Positions 47,232 to 55,376 of a DNA stretch of 62,347 nucleotides are shown here, piece after piece. A program made the translations under genes and the position numbers. Below the pieces are notes generated by a model. The model searched no databases and was not told where the DNA came from. It saw only the letters and a list, made by a program, of their open reading frames with translations. Each line of letters begins with the position of its first letter. Positions within the stretch are counted from its first letter, which is position 1. The stretch comes from an uncultured Flavobacteriaceae bacterium (GTDB lineage: Bacteria; Bacteroidota; Bacteroidia; Flavobacteriales; Flavobacteriaceae), in contig CAJJDI010000023.1 of NCBI GenBank assembly GCA_905182835.1, positions 1 to 62,347 of the forward strand, read 5' to 3'.

Positions 47232-47822
47232 TTATCTCTTTTTAGGACTTTTATAAAATTCCATTTCATAATCAAAACTTAATTTACCTGAAGAAATCTT
47301 GAGTAATTTTTTTTTAAGTAACTGCTTTTTGAAACTTGATAATTTATCCGTGAACAAAACTCCTTCAACATGGTCATACTCGTGCTGAATGACTCTGGCT
47401 AATAATCCGTTAAATGATTTTACATGTTTATTGAAATTTTCATCAAAATATTGAATTTTTATTTCAGGCTGCCTTAGGACACTTTCTCTAATATTTGGAA
47501 TACTTAAACAACCTTCATCAAAACTCCAATCATCACCTGACTCTTCAATTATTTCTGGATTAATAAATATTTTTTTAAAAGACTTTAATTGGTTTTGTTC
47601 TTCATCACTAAGACTTTCATCTTCAGAAAAAGGACTTGTGTCAACTATAAAAAGCCTAATAGATAAACCTATTTGAGGTGCAGCTATACCTACTCCACTT
47701 GCATTATACATTGTTTCAAACATATTTTCAATCAGTCCACTTAAATTAGGGTAATCTTTTGGTATAACTTTAGCTTTTCTTTTTAAAACAGGATGTCCAT
47801 AAGCTATAATTGGTAACAACAT
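47232..47822 (-). CDS. def: peptide deformylase
   Basis: Removes the N-formyl group from nascent proteins using a metal ion. The start at 47822 (MLLPIIAYGHPVLK) matches the family; an in-frame ATG at 47843 would precede it by seven residues and overlap the promoter. Motif I is GVGIAAPQIG, motif II EGCLS and motif III QHEYDH, all intact. 196 residues. The motif I-II spacing contains a Ser/Glu-rich insertion common in Bacteroidota. Confidence 0.95.
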   Translation of the reverse strand: MLLPIIAYGHPVLKRKAKVIPKDYPNLSGLIENMFETMYNASGVGIAAPQIGLSIRLFIVDTSPFSEDESLSDEEQNQLKSFKKIFINPEIIEESGDDWSFDEGCLSIPNIRESVLRQPEIKIQYFDENFNKHVKSFNGLLARVIQHEYDHVEGVLFTDKLSSFKKQLLKKKLLKISSGKLSFDYEMEFYKSPKKR

Positions 47823-47840
47823 AACAAATAAATTTTTTTG

Positions 47841-47848
47841 CAAAAATA
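47841..47848 (-). promoter_or_regulatory. -7 promoter element of def
   Basis: TATTTTTG on the minus strand fits TAnnTTTG and ends 18 bases before the chosen ATG at 47822. It overlaps the longer alternative start at 47843 and so argues against it. Confidence 0.5.
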
Positions 47849-47877
47849 CAACACTTATTTATACAATGATTCAGTAA

Positions 47878-48294
47878 TTAAACTTTTCTACTACGTAAAT
47901 AATCTTGTAATATAATTGTAGCACTAACCATATCAATGGTCTCTTTATTTTTTCTTTTCTTCTTTTTCAACCCTCCATCAATCATTGCTTGGAAAGCTAA
48001 TTTTGAGGTAAACCTTTCATCAAATCTTTCAATTGATAGTAATGGGAAATTATCATTAATAATTTTAATGTACTTTAATATTAAAGGCTCAATTAAAGAT
48101 TCTACATTTTTCATGTTTTTAGGTAAACCAACTACCACTAATTCTACTTCTTCATTTTTAAAATAATCTTTTAAAAAATCAATTAAATTTTCAGTGATAA
48201 CAGTGTTTAGACCAGAAGCAATTATTTGACTTTCATCTGTAACGGCAATCCCACATCTTTTAGATCCAAAATCGATAGATAATATTCTCGGCAT
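47878..48294 (-). CDS. ruvX: RuvX/YqgF RNase H-fold nuclease
   Basis: 138 residues. It has ILSIDFGSKRCGIAVTD at the start, with the first catalytic Asp, then VVVGLPKNM, the Glu-site region RFDERFTS, and the terminal Asp-containing KETIDMVSATIILQDY. The family is annotated as a putative pre-16S rRNA nuclease or Holliday junction resolvase. A -7 element lies 8 bases before the ATG, so the message would be almost leaderless. Divergent from dapD. Confidence 0.92.
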   Translation of the reverse strand: MPRILSIDFGSKRCGIAVTDESQIIASGLNTVITENLIDFLKDYFKNEEVELVVVGLPKNMKNVESLIEPLILKYIKIINDNFPLLSIERFDERFTSKLAFQAMIDGGLKKKKRKNKETIDMVSATIILQDYLRSRKV

Positions 48295-48302
48295 AATGTT
48301 TA

Positions 48303-48310
48303 CAAATATA
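48303..48310 (-). promoter_or_regulatory. -7 promoter element of ruvX
   Basis: TATATTTG on the minus strand fits TAnnTTTG and ends 8 bases before the ruvX ATG at 48294, implying a leader of only a few bases. Confidence 0.5.
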
Positions 48311-48377
48311 GCATAACTTAAAAAAAAATAATTAGTATTTTTTATTAATACTTTATTAAATGATTCTATAATAGAAT

Positions 48378-48385
48378 TATATTTG
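48378..48385 (+). promoter_or_regulatory. -7 promoter element of dapD
   Basis: TATATTTG matches TAnnTTTG, 17 bases before the dapD ATG at 48403. It probably also transcribes the HAD-like and LicD-like genes that follow without gaps. Confidence 0.5.
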
Positions 48386-48402
48386 TTTACATAACTTAAA
48401 GA

Positions 48403-49215
48403 ATGGATTTAAAACAAAAAATAGAATCAGCCTGGAACGACAGAAGCTTATTAACCGATTTAGATATCGTTAAAGCTATAAATGACACCATTGAACTGCT
48501 TGACTCAGGTGAACTGAGAGTTGCCCAATTACAAGGATCTAAATGGATTGTTAATGAATGGATTAAGAAAGCTGTTTTGCTTTATTTTCCGATTAACAAA
48601 ATGATAACTTTAGAAGCTGGTCCTTTAGAGTTTCATGACAAGATTCCGTTAAAACGAAATTATGCTGAGAAAGGAATAAGAGTTGTCCCTAGTGCAATTT
48701 CTAGATATGGATCTTTTATTTCTAGCGGATGTGTTCTTATGCCTAGCTATGTAAATATTGGGGCTTATATAGGAAAAGGAACAATGGTTGATACTTGGGC
48801 TACAGTAGGAAGTTGTGCCCAGATTGGAGAAAACGTTCATATTTCAGGTGGTGTAGGTATTGGCGGGGTTTTAGAGCCAATACAGGCAACGCCAGTTATT
48901 ATAGAGGATAATGTTTTTTTAGGCTCACGAAGTATCATTGTTGAAGGTGTAATTGTGAGAAAAGAGGCTGTGTTAGGTGCTAATGTAGTTTTAACAGCTT
49001 CTACAAAAATTATTGACGTTACAAAAAAAGTTGCAGTTGAAATTAAAGGGGAGATTCCTGAGAGATCTGTAGTTATTCCAGGCTCAATTCCAAAAGAATT
49101 TAATGCTGGAACTTATAATGTTCCATGTGCACTTATTATAGGGAAAAGAAAAGAAAGTACGGATAAAAAAACCTCTTTGAACCAGGTCTTAAGAGAACAT
49201 AATTTAGCTGTTTAA
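48403..49215 (+). CDS. dapD: tetrahydrodipicolinate N-succinyltransferase
   Basis: Succinylates tetrahydrodipicolinate in lysine and meso-diaminopimelate synthesis, so it supplies peptidoglycan. 270 residues: an N-terminal helical domain, then a left-handed beta helix of hexapeptide repeats (about 105-220, with GAYIGKGTMVDTWATVGSCAQIG), then a C-terminal arm. VVPSAISRYGSFI is typical. The stop is 12 bases before the HAD-like gene, making dapD the likely first gene of the surface-phosphate cluster's transcript. Confidence 0.96.
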   Translation: MDLKQKIESAWNDRSLLTDLDIVKAINDTIELLDSGELRVAQLQGSKWIVNEWIKKAVLLYFPINKMITLEAGPLEFHDKIPLKRNYAEKGIRVVPSAISRYGSFISSGCVLMPSYVNIGAYIGKGTMVDTWATVGSCAQIGENVHISGGVGIGGVLEPIQATPVIIEDNVFLGSRSIIVEGVIVRKEAVLGANVVLTASTKIIDVTKKVAVEIKGEIPERSVVIPGSIPKEFNAGTYNVPCALIIGKRKESTDKKTSLNQVLREHNLAV

Positions 49216-49227
49216 TTGTTAAGTATT

Positions 49228-49605
49228 ATGAAAATAATTTTAGTTGATGCTTGGAATACTCTTATTAAAAACAAGAATTTAGATATTGATTTATACAACT
49301 TATTAGAGAGATTTGAAAATCGTAAGATTATCTTAACTAATGCTAATAATAATGAACTGATTGATTATGGCATAGTAGAAATGCCATATGATGTTTTTAG
49401 TCTTTCACACGATCCAAATAAGGATGATGTATTGTATTTTAAACTTTTTATTAAGAAACATAACTTTAGTATTAATAATTTGATCTACATAGAGCATAAC
49501 CAAGAAGCTGTTAAATCAGCAGAATCTCTAGGAATAAAAACTCATCATTACAACTCTAAAGATTCCACAGATAAACTTCATCAATTTTTGTTAAAAAATA
49601 TATAA
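49228..49605 (+). CDS. small HAD-like protein
   Basis: 125 residues. The start is chosen at ATG 49228; a TTG at 49216 would add four residues. Motif I is VDAWNTL, with the nucleophile Asp but Trp in place of the second, acid-base Asp; motif II is ILTNAN. A later region IYIEHNQEAVKSAESLGI matches HAD motif IV, with Glu-His-Asn where most phosphatases have two Asp. It is therefore a HAD fold whose phosphatase activity is doubtful. It lies between dapD and the LicD-like gene. Confidence 0.7.
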   Translation: MKIILVDAWNTLIKNKNLDIDLYNLLERFENRKIILTNANNNELIDYGIVEMPYDVFSLSHDPNKDDVLYFKLFIKKHNFSINNLIYIEHNQEAVKSAESLGIKTHHYNSKDSTDKLHQFLLKNI

Positions 49606-50190
49606 TTGGCATATAAAATAAATTTATCAAATGGGAACAAAGAGACAGCGGAGTCTCTACTTCTTGATGTTGTAAAATCTTTAGATGATTTATCAGTTCA
49701 ATATTGGTTAGAAGGCGGAACTTTGCTAGGTATAAAAAGAGAGTCTAGATTATTACCTTGGGACAATGACCTAGACTTATCAATTAATAATTCTGAATTA
49801 GATAAAATTGATAATTTAATAATGGATTTAAAATCAAAAAAATTACGTGTTAGAGTTAGAAAGTTTAATAAAGCATCTGAATTTTTCAATAATGGTGATA
49901 TTAGAATAATTAAAATCAGAAATAAAAGATTTTTTAACTTATTGAAAGGTAAGGTTTGTCTTGAAATATTTGTGAAGTACCCAAAACAAAACAATTCCTA
50001 TTGGATGATAGGAAATACTACCAAAAATGTTCCTTTAAAATTTTATACTAAATTTAAATCTATAAAATTTAAAGACTATTCATTTTCAATACCCCTTTTA
50101 ACAGAAGAGTATCTTACATACAGATATGGAGATTGGAAAAAAACTGTAAAAGAATGGAATACTTTTACAGATGATAAGGCTTTAAATTAA
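49606..50190 (+). CDS. LicD-family phosphotransferase
   Basis: 194 residues. The LicD/fukutin nucleotidyltransferase-like signature is clear: YWLEGGTLLG (residues 33-42) and LLPWDNDLDLSI (49-60), with the metal-binding Asp pair. A C-terminal YRYGDWKK (about 173-180) is also typical. LicD proteins transfer phosphocholine, glycerol phosphate or ribitol phosphate from CDP-linked donors to glycans. It has a TTG start touching the HAD-like stop. It overlaps the TagD-like gene tail to tail by 4 bases. Confidence 0.85.
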   Translation: MAYKINLSNGNKETAESLLLDVVKSLDDLSVQYWLEGGTLLGIKRESRLLPWDNDLDLSINNSELDKIDNLIMDLKSKKLRVRVRKFNKASEFFNNGDIRIIKIRNKRFFNLLKGKVCLEIFVKYPKQNNSYWMIGNTTKNVPLKFYTKFKSIKFKDYSFSIPLLTEEYLTYRYGDWKKTVKEWNTFTDDKALN

Positions 50191-50795
50191 GGTTTGTTTA
50201 ACGAAAATAAATCTTTAAGAATCGTACTACTTACACTTGGGGTATAGGAGAAGTATTCAACAGGACAAGAAGTTTCAGGATAACGTCCCTTCCAATCATC
50301 ACCGACTGAAATCGCATCAATATTATATTTATCAATAGCTTCTTGCTTGTTCTTGTTGGTTTGAGGAACTACAAAGTCAACATGTCTGATAGACTCAACA
50401 ATTTTAACTCTTTCTTCGAAAGGTATTACTGGTGATTGACCTTTTTCTTTTAGTATTAATTCATCTGTGGAAACTCCAACTATTAATTTATGACAAAGCG
50501 CTTTTGATCTAGTAAGTATATTCAAATGACCATAATGAAAAATATCAAAGCAGCCAGTAGTATACAAAGTATTGTACTTTTTCTTTGGTAAGTCATAGTT
50601 AACAGTAATAGTGTATTTATCACTAAAAACAATCGATATATTATTCTCATATTTATCAAAAAGTTCATTTAGTAAATCAAATATTGTAGTCGAGAATTTA
50701 GCCTTTGAAAGAATCAAAAAACTAGTAGAATCAATAAAACTTAGTTGAATATCTGTATATCTTGTTACAAGTGAAAGTAAATAATTCTTTTCCAT
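50187..50795 (-). CDS. TagD-like cytidylyltransferase with an N-terminal extension
   Basis: 202 residues. The start at 50795 is chosen because it is 15 bases after a -7 element; 50828 would precede that element. The cytidylyltransferase domain (about 76-200) has GCFDIFHYGHL (81-91), with the HxGH catalytic motif, and SVGDDWKGRYPE. It ends YTPSVSSTIL, in place of the RTxGISTT element of TagD. It resembles glycerol-3-phosphate or related cytidylyltransferases, making CDP-glycerol for the TagB-like enzyme. The first 75 residues are an unassigned extension. Divergent from the LicC-like gene. Confidence 0.82.
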   Translation of the reverse strand: MEKNYLLSLVTRYTDIQLSFIDSTSFLILSKAKFSTTIFDLLNELFDKYENNISIVFSDKYTITVNYDLPKKKYNTLYTTGCFDIFHYGHLNILTRSKALCHKLIVGVSTDELILKEKGQSPVIPFEERVKIVESIRHVDFVVPQTNKNKQEAIDKYNIDAISVGDDWKGRYPETSCPVEYFSYTPSVSSTILKDLFSLNKP

Positions 50796-50810
50796 AATAT
50801 ATTTGTTAAA

Positions 50811-50818
50811 CAAAATTA
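50811..50818 (-). promoter_or_regulatory. -7 promoter element of the TagD-like gene
   Basis: TAATTTTG on the minus strand matches TAnnTTTG, ending 15 bases before the ATG at 50795. It forms a divergent pair with 50869-50876. Confidence 0.5.
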
Positions 50819-50868
50819 CAAAAAACATATCTTAAGATAACATTCAAATTAATTATTATAACTTTGAA

Positions 50869-50876
50869 AGAAAATA
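50869..50876 (+). promoter_or_regulatory. -7 promoter element of the LicC-like gene
   Basis: TAACTTTG matches TAnnTTTG and ends 9 bases before the ATG at 50886, giving a predicted leader of only a few bases. Confidence 0.5.
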
Positions 50877-50885
50877 TATGTTTAT

Positions 50886-51566
50886 ATGAAAATTATAATT
50901 TTAGCTGCTGGAATCGGATCAAGATTAGGTAATCCATTTCCAAAGCCTCTGACAAAACTAAAAAACAATAAAAGTATTATGCAAATGATGACTGAAAATA
51001 TCTCATCGTTATATGATACGAATATAATTAATCTTGTTGTTGGTTTTAAAAAGGATTTAATTATGGAAAGTTTTCCTGATATGACTTATGTCTATAATCA
51101 GTATTTTGACCAAACCAACACTGCGAAAAGTTTATTAAAAGCTATAAAAAAAAACAAAGACCAGTCTATATTGTGGATGAATGGAGATATAGTTTTTGAT
51201 AAAAATTTATTATTAAAATTAAAAGAATACATAGATAAAGATATTTCATTTGTGTCGGTTAACACCAGTCAAGTTACCGAAGAAGAAGTTAAATACACTT
51301 TAAAAGATGATTATATTGATGAATTATCTAAGACAGTAAAAAATGGACTAGGAGAAGCCGTGGGGATAAATTTCATCTCTTCAGGCTATATAGAAGCATT
51401 TATTAAAAGACTAGAAGAGTGTGATGATAATGACTATTTTGAGAGGGCATTGGAAATAGCTATTGAAAAGGATGGTTTTAAAATAAAAGCTATAGACATA
51501 TCTGAATTTAACTGTATTGAAATTGATTTTGAAGAAGATCTTAAAAATGCAAATAATTTAATCTAA
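50886..51566 (+). CDS. LicC-like NTP transferase (sugar or choline-phosphate type)
   Basis: 226 residues of the GT-A-like nucleotidyltransferase family. IILAAGIGSRLG (residues 4-15) with PFPKPL gives the nucleotide loop and Lys; LWMNGDIVFD holds the metal-site Asp; GLGEAVGINFIS is typical of LicC and related proteins. LicC makes CDP-choline; relatives make sugar nucleotides, and sequence alone does not decide. Its gene shares one base with the TagB-like gene (TAATG), so the two are coupled. Confidence 0.82.
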   Translation: MKIIILAAGIGSRLGNPFPKPLTKLKNNKSIMQMMTENISSLYDTNIINLVVGFKKDLIMESFPDMTYVYNQYFDQTNTAKSLLKAIKKNKDQSILWMNGDIVFDKNLLLKLKEYIDKDISFVSVNTSQVTEEEVKYTLKDDYIDELSKTVKNGLGEAVGINFISSGYIEAFIKRLEECDDNDYFERALEIAIEKDGFKIKAIDISEFNCIEIDFEEDLKNANNLI

Positions 51567-52600
51567 TGAATTCAATTTTATTTTGTAAAAATAAATATGC
51601 ATTTGGAATATTAGGACCCATTAGAAAAGAATTAAAAACTCTAAATCAAGATTTCATTTGGTATGTAGATGATAAAATATTAAATGATTTCCCTTATAAA
51701 TCTGAACCATACTGCAGTTCTATAAAAGAATTAAAAAAATATAATAGTGATGCTATTTTTGTGTGCGGAAATGCTGTTCCACACTACTTAAAGGGAGTTA
51801 AAACTCAAGTTTTTCATGGTTTTGCTGGAGAGAAAAAAGGACATTTTAGAATAAGAGATTATTTTGATTTATACTTAACTCAAGGTCCTTATTTTACACA
51901 AAAATTTTTAAAAAAAAGGAGAGAAAATAAAAATTTTCAAGTAACAGAGACAGGTTGGTCTAGAATAGACAAACTGTTTATAAGAGATTCAGAGCTAGAA
52001 AGTAAAAAAGAAAATCTCTTAGAAGATTATAAGAAAGAAAAGATAGTTTTATACGCTCCTACATTTTCACCAAAGCTAACGTCTGCACCCTATTTAAAAC
52101 AGGAGCTAATATCCATTGCTAGTAGTTCAAAATATTTACTAATAATAAAGTTTCATCCATTGATGAATAAAGTTTTAAAAGATGAATATAAAAATATAGC
52201 AAAAGGAAATGAAAATATTATAATTTTTAATGATAACGATATTACTGATTTATTGAAAATTTCTGATTTATTAATCAGCGACACATCATCCGTTATTTAT
52301 GAATTTAGCCTATTAAACAAACCCGTAATTACATTTAATAATATAGCAAAAAACAAATACTGGCAAGACTCTAAAACATATACAGGGTTAAAATATCTAA
52401 TAGAGGATAATTTAAAAAACGGAAAACACTCTGATAATAGAGAAGAATTAATTAAGAATTATCATCCATATAATGACGGTAAGTCATCCTTAAGAATGAT
52501 AGAAGCAGTGAAAAACTATATATTACAGTACGGAGTGCCCAACCAAAGAAAATTATCTTTATTTAGAAAGTTAAAAATCTTCAAGATTTTTGGATTTTAA
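51566..52600 (+). CDS. CDP-glycerol glycerophosphotransferase-like (TagB/TagF family)
   Basis: 344 residues of the GT-B-like TagB/TagF family, which adds glycerol phosphate from CDP-glycerol to glycans or polymers. Conserved sites: HG at residues 84-85 followed by FAGEKKG, APTFSP (about 164-169), KFHPL with His197, and SDTSSVIYE (238-246). No membrane span; a basic C-terminus (KLSLFRKLKIFKIFGF) may bind membrane. It follows the LicC-like gene by overlap and overlaps the LPS-kinase-like gene tail to tail by 20 bases. Confidence 0.85.
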   Translation: MNSILFCKNKYAFGILGPIRKELKTLNQDFIWYVDDKILNDFPYKSEPYCSSIKELKKYNSDAIFVCGNAVPHYLKGVKTQVFHGFAGEKKGHFRIRDYFDLYLTQGPYFTQKFLKKRRENKNFQVTETGWSRIDKLFIRDSELESKKENLLEDYKKEKIVLYAPTFSPKLTSAPYLKQELISIASSSKYLLIIKFHPLMNKVLKDEYKNIAKGNENIIIFNDNDITDLLKISDLLISDTSSVIYEFSLLNKPVITFNNIAKNKYWQDSKTYTGLKYLIEDNLKNGKHSDNREELIKNYHPYNDGKSSLRMIEAVKNYILQYGVPNQRKLSLFRKLKIFKIFGF

Positions 52601-53342
52601 AAAAACTCTTGATTTTTTTTGTTTTCTCTCTACTGGAAATAAACCTCTGTGAATAACTTTGCATCATATTAAATACCAAATCAAAATCTTGATTAAATAA
52701 AATTGCATATTCTCTACTGAAAATTTCAATTACAGTAGAATCATTAGTGAGTCTATTAAAATTTTGCATTCTATCTTCAAAACTCATCTCTTTAAATTGC
52801 ATTCTATTTAAATCTATTAGATAAAATTCATATTCTTCACCATTAACTTTAATTAACGTATTCCCTGGTGAGTGATCTAAATAATTAATATTATTTTCAT
52901 GTAATTTATATGTAAATCTAGAAAACATTTTTAAAAGCTGTATTCTATTTTTAAAATTACAATCTTTAATAACTTCTCTAATCGTAAAATCATAATCCAA
53001 CTGCTCAGACACATAATAGCTGCTTTTTAGAAAGAAACTATTTTTAAATTCAAAATACGCTACTGGATTAGGTGTATTAATACCAAGTTTTAATAATTTT
53101 TGAGCAAATTTATATGACCTCTCAGCTTTACTGGATCTAATGTTACTATAAATAAATGCATTAAAAATATTAGGAACCTTAAATGACTTGATGTTAAAAG
53201 CAACTTTATCTAATTCATAAGATTTGATTACATTTCTAGAATCCTTGATTATAGCACCAGATTTAGAGAAATTATTGATAGAGTTTTCAATAGCATCAGA
53301 ATAAATTTTATAATCAGTATTTATTAATTTAACTTTTATCAA
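52581..53342 (-). CDS. LPS-core kinase (InaA/WaaP/Kdo-kinase family)
   Basis: 253 residues with a protein-kinase-like fold. The catalytic loop is LDHSPGNTL (residues 155-163; Asp156, Asn161), and the metal-binding Asp is in LIDLNR (175-180, Asp177). This pattern belongs to the LPS kinases that phosphorylate Kdo or heptose in the inner core. The start is TTG at 53342. Position beside LicD/TagB-like genes fits LPS as the glycan being decorated. A LicA-like choline kinase is a less likely alternative. Confidence 0.8.
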   Translation of the reverse strand: MIKVKLINTDYKIYSDAIENSINNFSKSGAIIKDSRNVIKSYELDKVAFNIKSFKVPNIFNAFIYSNIRSSKAERSYKFAQKLLKLGINTPNPVAYFEFKNSFFLKSSYYVSEQLDYDFTIREVIKDCNFKNRIQLLKMFSRFTYKLHENNINYLDHSPGNTLIKVNGEEYEFYLIDLNRMQFKEMSFEDRMQNFNRLTNDSTVIEIFSREYAILFNQDFDLVFNMMQSYSQRFISSREKTKKIKSFFKIQKS

Positions 53343-53353
53343 AAGGTTATTTT

Positions 53354-53361
53354 TATATTTG
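53354..53361 (+). promoter_or_regulatory. -7 promoter element of tsaC
   Basis: TATATTTG matches TAnnTTTG and ends 18 bases before the ATG at 53380. It probably serves tsaC, cca, ctaA and beyond. Confidence 0.5.
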
Positions 53362-53379
53362 ATGTAAATATATTTATTA

Positions 53380-53949
53380 ATGAGTAATATTATTATAAAA
53401 GAGGTTGAAAATGCCTATAAAATTTTACAAAACGGAGGTGTTATAGTCTACCCTACTGATACAGTATGGGGAATTGGTTGTGATGCTACTAATGAAGAAG
53501 CAATAAAAAAACTGTACAAAATAAAGCAAAGAAATTCATCAAACCCCATGCTTTGCCTCATAAGTAGGCCTTCAATGTTAAAAAAATACCTAATATCAGT
53601 ACCAGATCAGTCAACAAAATTATTAGATGAAGCGTTAACACCAACAACTATTATTTATAACCATTCAATTAATATACCCAAACAGTTATTAGGAGAAAAT
53701 GATAGTATTGGTTTCAGAGTAGTTGATAATGAATTTTGTAAAAAACTAATAGAAAAACTTAAAAAACCTATTGTATCAACTTCTGCAAATTTAAGTGGTC
53801 AAATAACAGCATGTAATTTAAAAGAAATCAATACCAAGATTTTAAAAGAAGTGGACTATGTCGTAAATTTGCCAAGTACTAATTCATGTAATTCAGCATC
53901 GTCAATTATTAAAATTAATTTAGACGGAACAATTTCAAAAATTAGGTAA
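53380..53949 (+). CDS. tsaC: threonylcarbamoyl-AMP synthase (Sua5/YrdC family)
   Basis: Makes threonylcarbamoyl-AMP for the t6A modification at position 37 of ANN-decoding tRNAs. 189 residues, a single YrdC domain without the Sua5 extension. VYPTDTVWGIGCDA (about 22-35), the KIKQRNSSNPMLCLI substrate region and the STSANLSG segment are clear. It starts a plus-strand series of tRNA and respiration genes, 11 bases before cca. Confidence 0.92.
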   Translation: MSNIIIKEVENAYKILQNGGVIVYPTDTVWGIGCDATNEEAIKKLYKIKQRNSSNPMLCLISRPSMLKKYLISVPDQSTKLLDEALTPTTIIYNHSINIPKQLLGENDSIGFRVVDNEFCKKLIEKLKKPIVSTSANLSGQITACNLKEINTKILKEVDYVVNLPSTNSCNSASSIIKINLDGTISKIR

Positions 53950-53960
53950 TAAATTAAAAA

Positions 53961-55376
53961 ATGATTTACAAAGAAGCTTTAGAAAATAACATATTTAATC
54001 ACATCGGTAATTGTGCTGATGAATTAGGTTTAGAATGTTACGTAATCGGAGGTTTTGTCAGAGATTATATAATAAAAAAAACAACTCCTAAAGATATTGA
54101 TATAGTTGTAGTTGGTAATGGTATAGATTTTGCAAATTCTGTATCTAAAAAATTAAAGAACACCCCTAAGGTTACCATTTTTAAAACCTATGGAACAGCT
54201 ATGTTTAAGTACAATGACATGGAAATTGAGTTTGTTGGAGCAAGAAAAGAATCCTATAATTTAGAAAGCAGGAATCCTAAAGTAAGTATTGGAACATTAG
54301 AAGATGATCAAAATAGAAGAGATTTCACCATTAACTCTATGGCTTTCAGCTTAAATAAATCTAATTATGGAGCTTTAGTAGACCCATTTAATGGTTTAAG
54401 TGATATTCAAAGTAAAATAATAAAAACACCACTAGATCCAGAAATAACATATAATGATGACCCTCTAAGAATGTTAAGAGCTATTCGGTTTGCTACTAAT
54501 CTTGATTTTAAAATTAACAAAGACTCCTTAAAGTCTATCACTAGTTTATCCTCAAGGATTGAAATAATAACAAAAGAGAGAATAGTTGTAGAATTAAATA
54601 AAATAATGCTTAACAATAAACCATCTACAGGTTTCATTTTACTAGAAAAATGTGGATTACTAAAATATATATTACCTGAAATAACATCACTAAAAGGTAT
54701 TGATGAAATTGAAGGACAGACACATAAAGATAATTTTTACCATACTCTTGAAGTTTTAGATAATATCTGTAAGCATACTGACAACCTATGGCTTCGATGG
54801 GCAGCACTACTTCACGATATTGGAAAAGCAACAACAAAAAGGTTTAGTAAAAAAGTTGGATGGACTTTTCATGGTCATGAATTTGAAGGATCAAAAATGG
54901 TATATCATTTATTTAAGAGAATAAAACTACCGCTTAATGATAAAATGAAATATATTCAAAAGCTAGTTTTAATGAGTTCTAGACCAATTGTTCTAGCTCA
55001 AGATATCGTTACAGATTCAGCCGTTAGAAGATTAGTATTTGATGCTGGTGAATATGTGGATGACCTAATGACATTGTGTGAAGCAGATATTACCACCAAA
55101 AACGACAATAAATTCAATAAATATCACAATAACTTCAAAATAGTAAGAAACAAAATTATTGAAGTTGAAGAAAAAGATAGCATTAGAAATTTTCAACCAC
55201 CAATTTCTGGTGAAGAAATAATGAAGAAATTTAACCTAAAGCCATCTAAAGTTATTGGAACATTAAAAGAGATCATTAAAGAAGCAATTTTAGAAGGTGA
55301 TATTCCCAATGAATATAATGCCGCATACAATCTTATGATAAGTGAAGCAAAAAAACTAGGATTAAATAATGAATAA
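53961..55376 (+). CDS. cca: CCA-adding tRNA nucleotidyltransferase with HD domain
   Basis: Adds or repairs the 3' CCA of tRNAs. 471 residues: a class II polymerase-beta head with [11 protein letters not shown] and the catalytic DIDIVV, then [11 protein letters not shown], the [12 protein letters not shown] neck and an HD domain with LLHDIGK (about 280-290). The tRNA-Leu at 42 has no encoded CCA and so needs this enzyme. Overlaps ctaA by 8 bases. Confidence 0.94.
   Translation: MIYKEALENNIFNHIGNCADELGLECYVIGGFVRDYIIKKTTPKDIDIVVVGNGIDFANSVSKKLKNTPKVTIFKTYGTAMFKYNDMEIEFVGARKESYNLESRNPKVSIGTLEDDQNRRDFTINSMAFSLNKSNYGALVDPFNGLSDIQSKIIKTPLDPEITYNDDPLRMLRAIRFATNLDFKINKDSLKSITSLSSRIEIITKERIVVELNKIMLNNKPSTGFILLEKCGLLKYILPEITSLKGIDEIEGQTHKDNFYHTLEVLDNICKHTDNLWLRWAALLHDIGKATTKRFSKKVGWTFHGHEFEGSKMVYHLFKRIKLPLNDKMKYIQKLVLMSSRPIVLAQDIVTDSAVRRLVFDAGEYVDDLMTLCEADITTKNDNKFNKYHNNFKIVRNKIIEVEEKDSIRNFQPPISGEEIMKKFNLKPSKVIGTLKEIIKEAILEGDIPNEYNAAYNLMISEAKKLGLNNE

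Noticed and set aside
49228-53342. Recent transfer from a Gram-positive teichoic-acid locus
   Set aside because: The A/T-rich codon use, TAnnTTTG promoters and TTG starts match neighbouring genes; no mobile-element remains are seen. Ancient transfer cannot be excluded.
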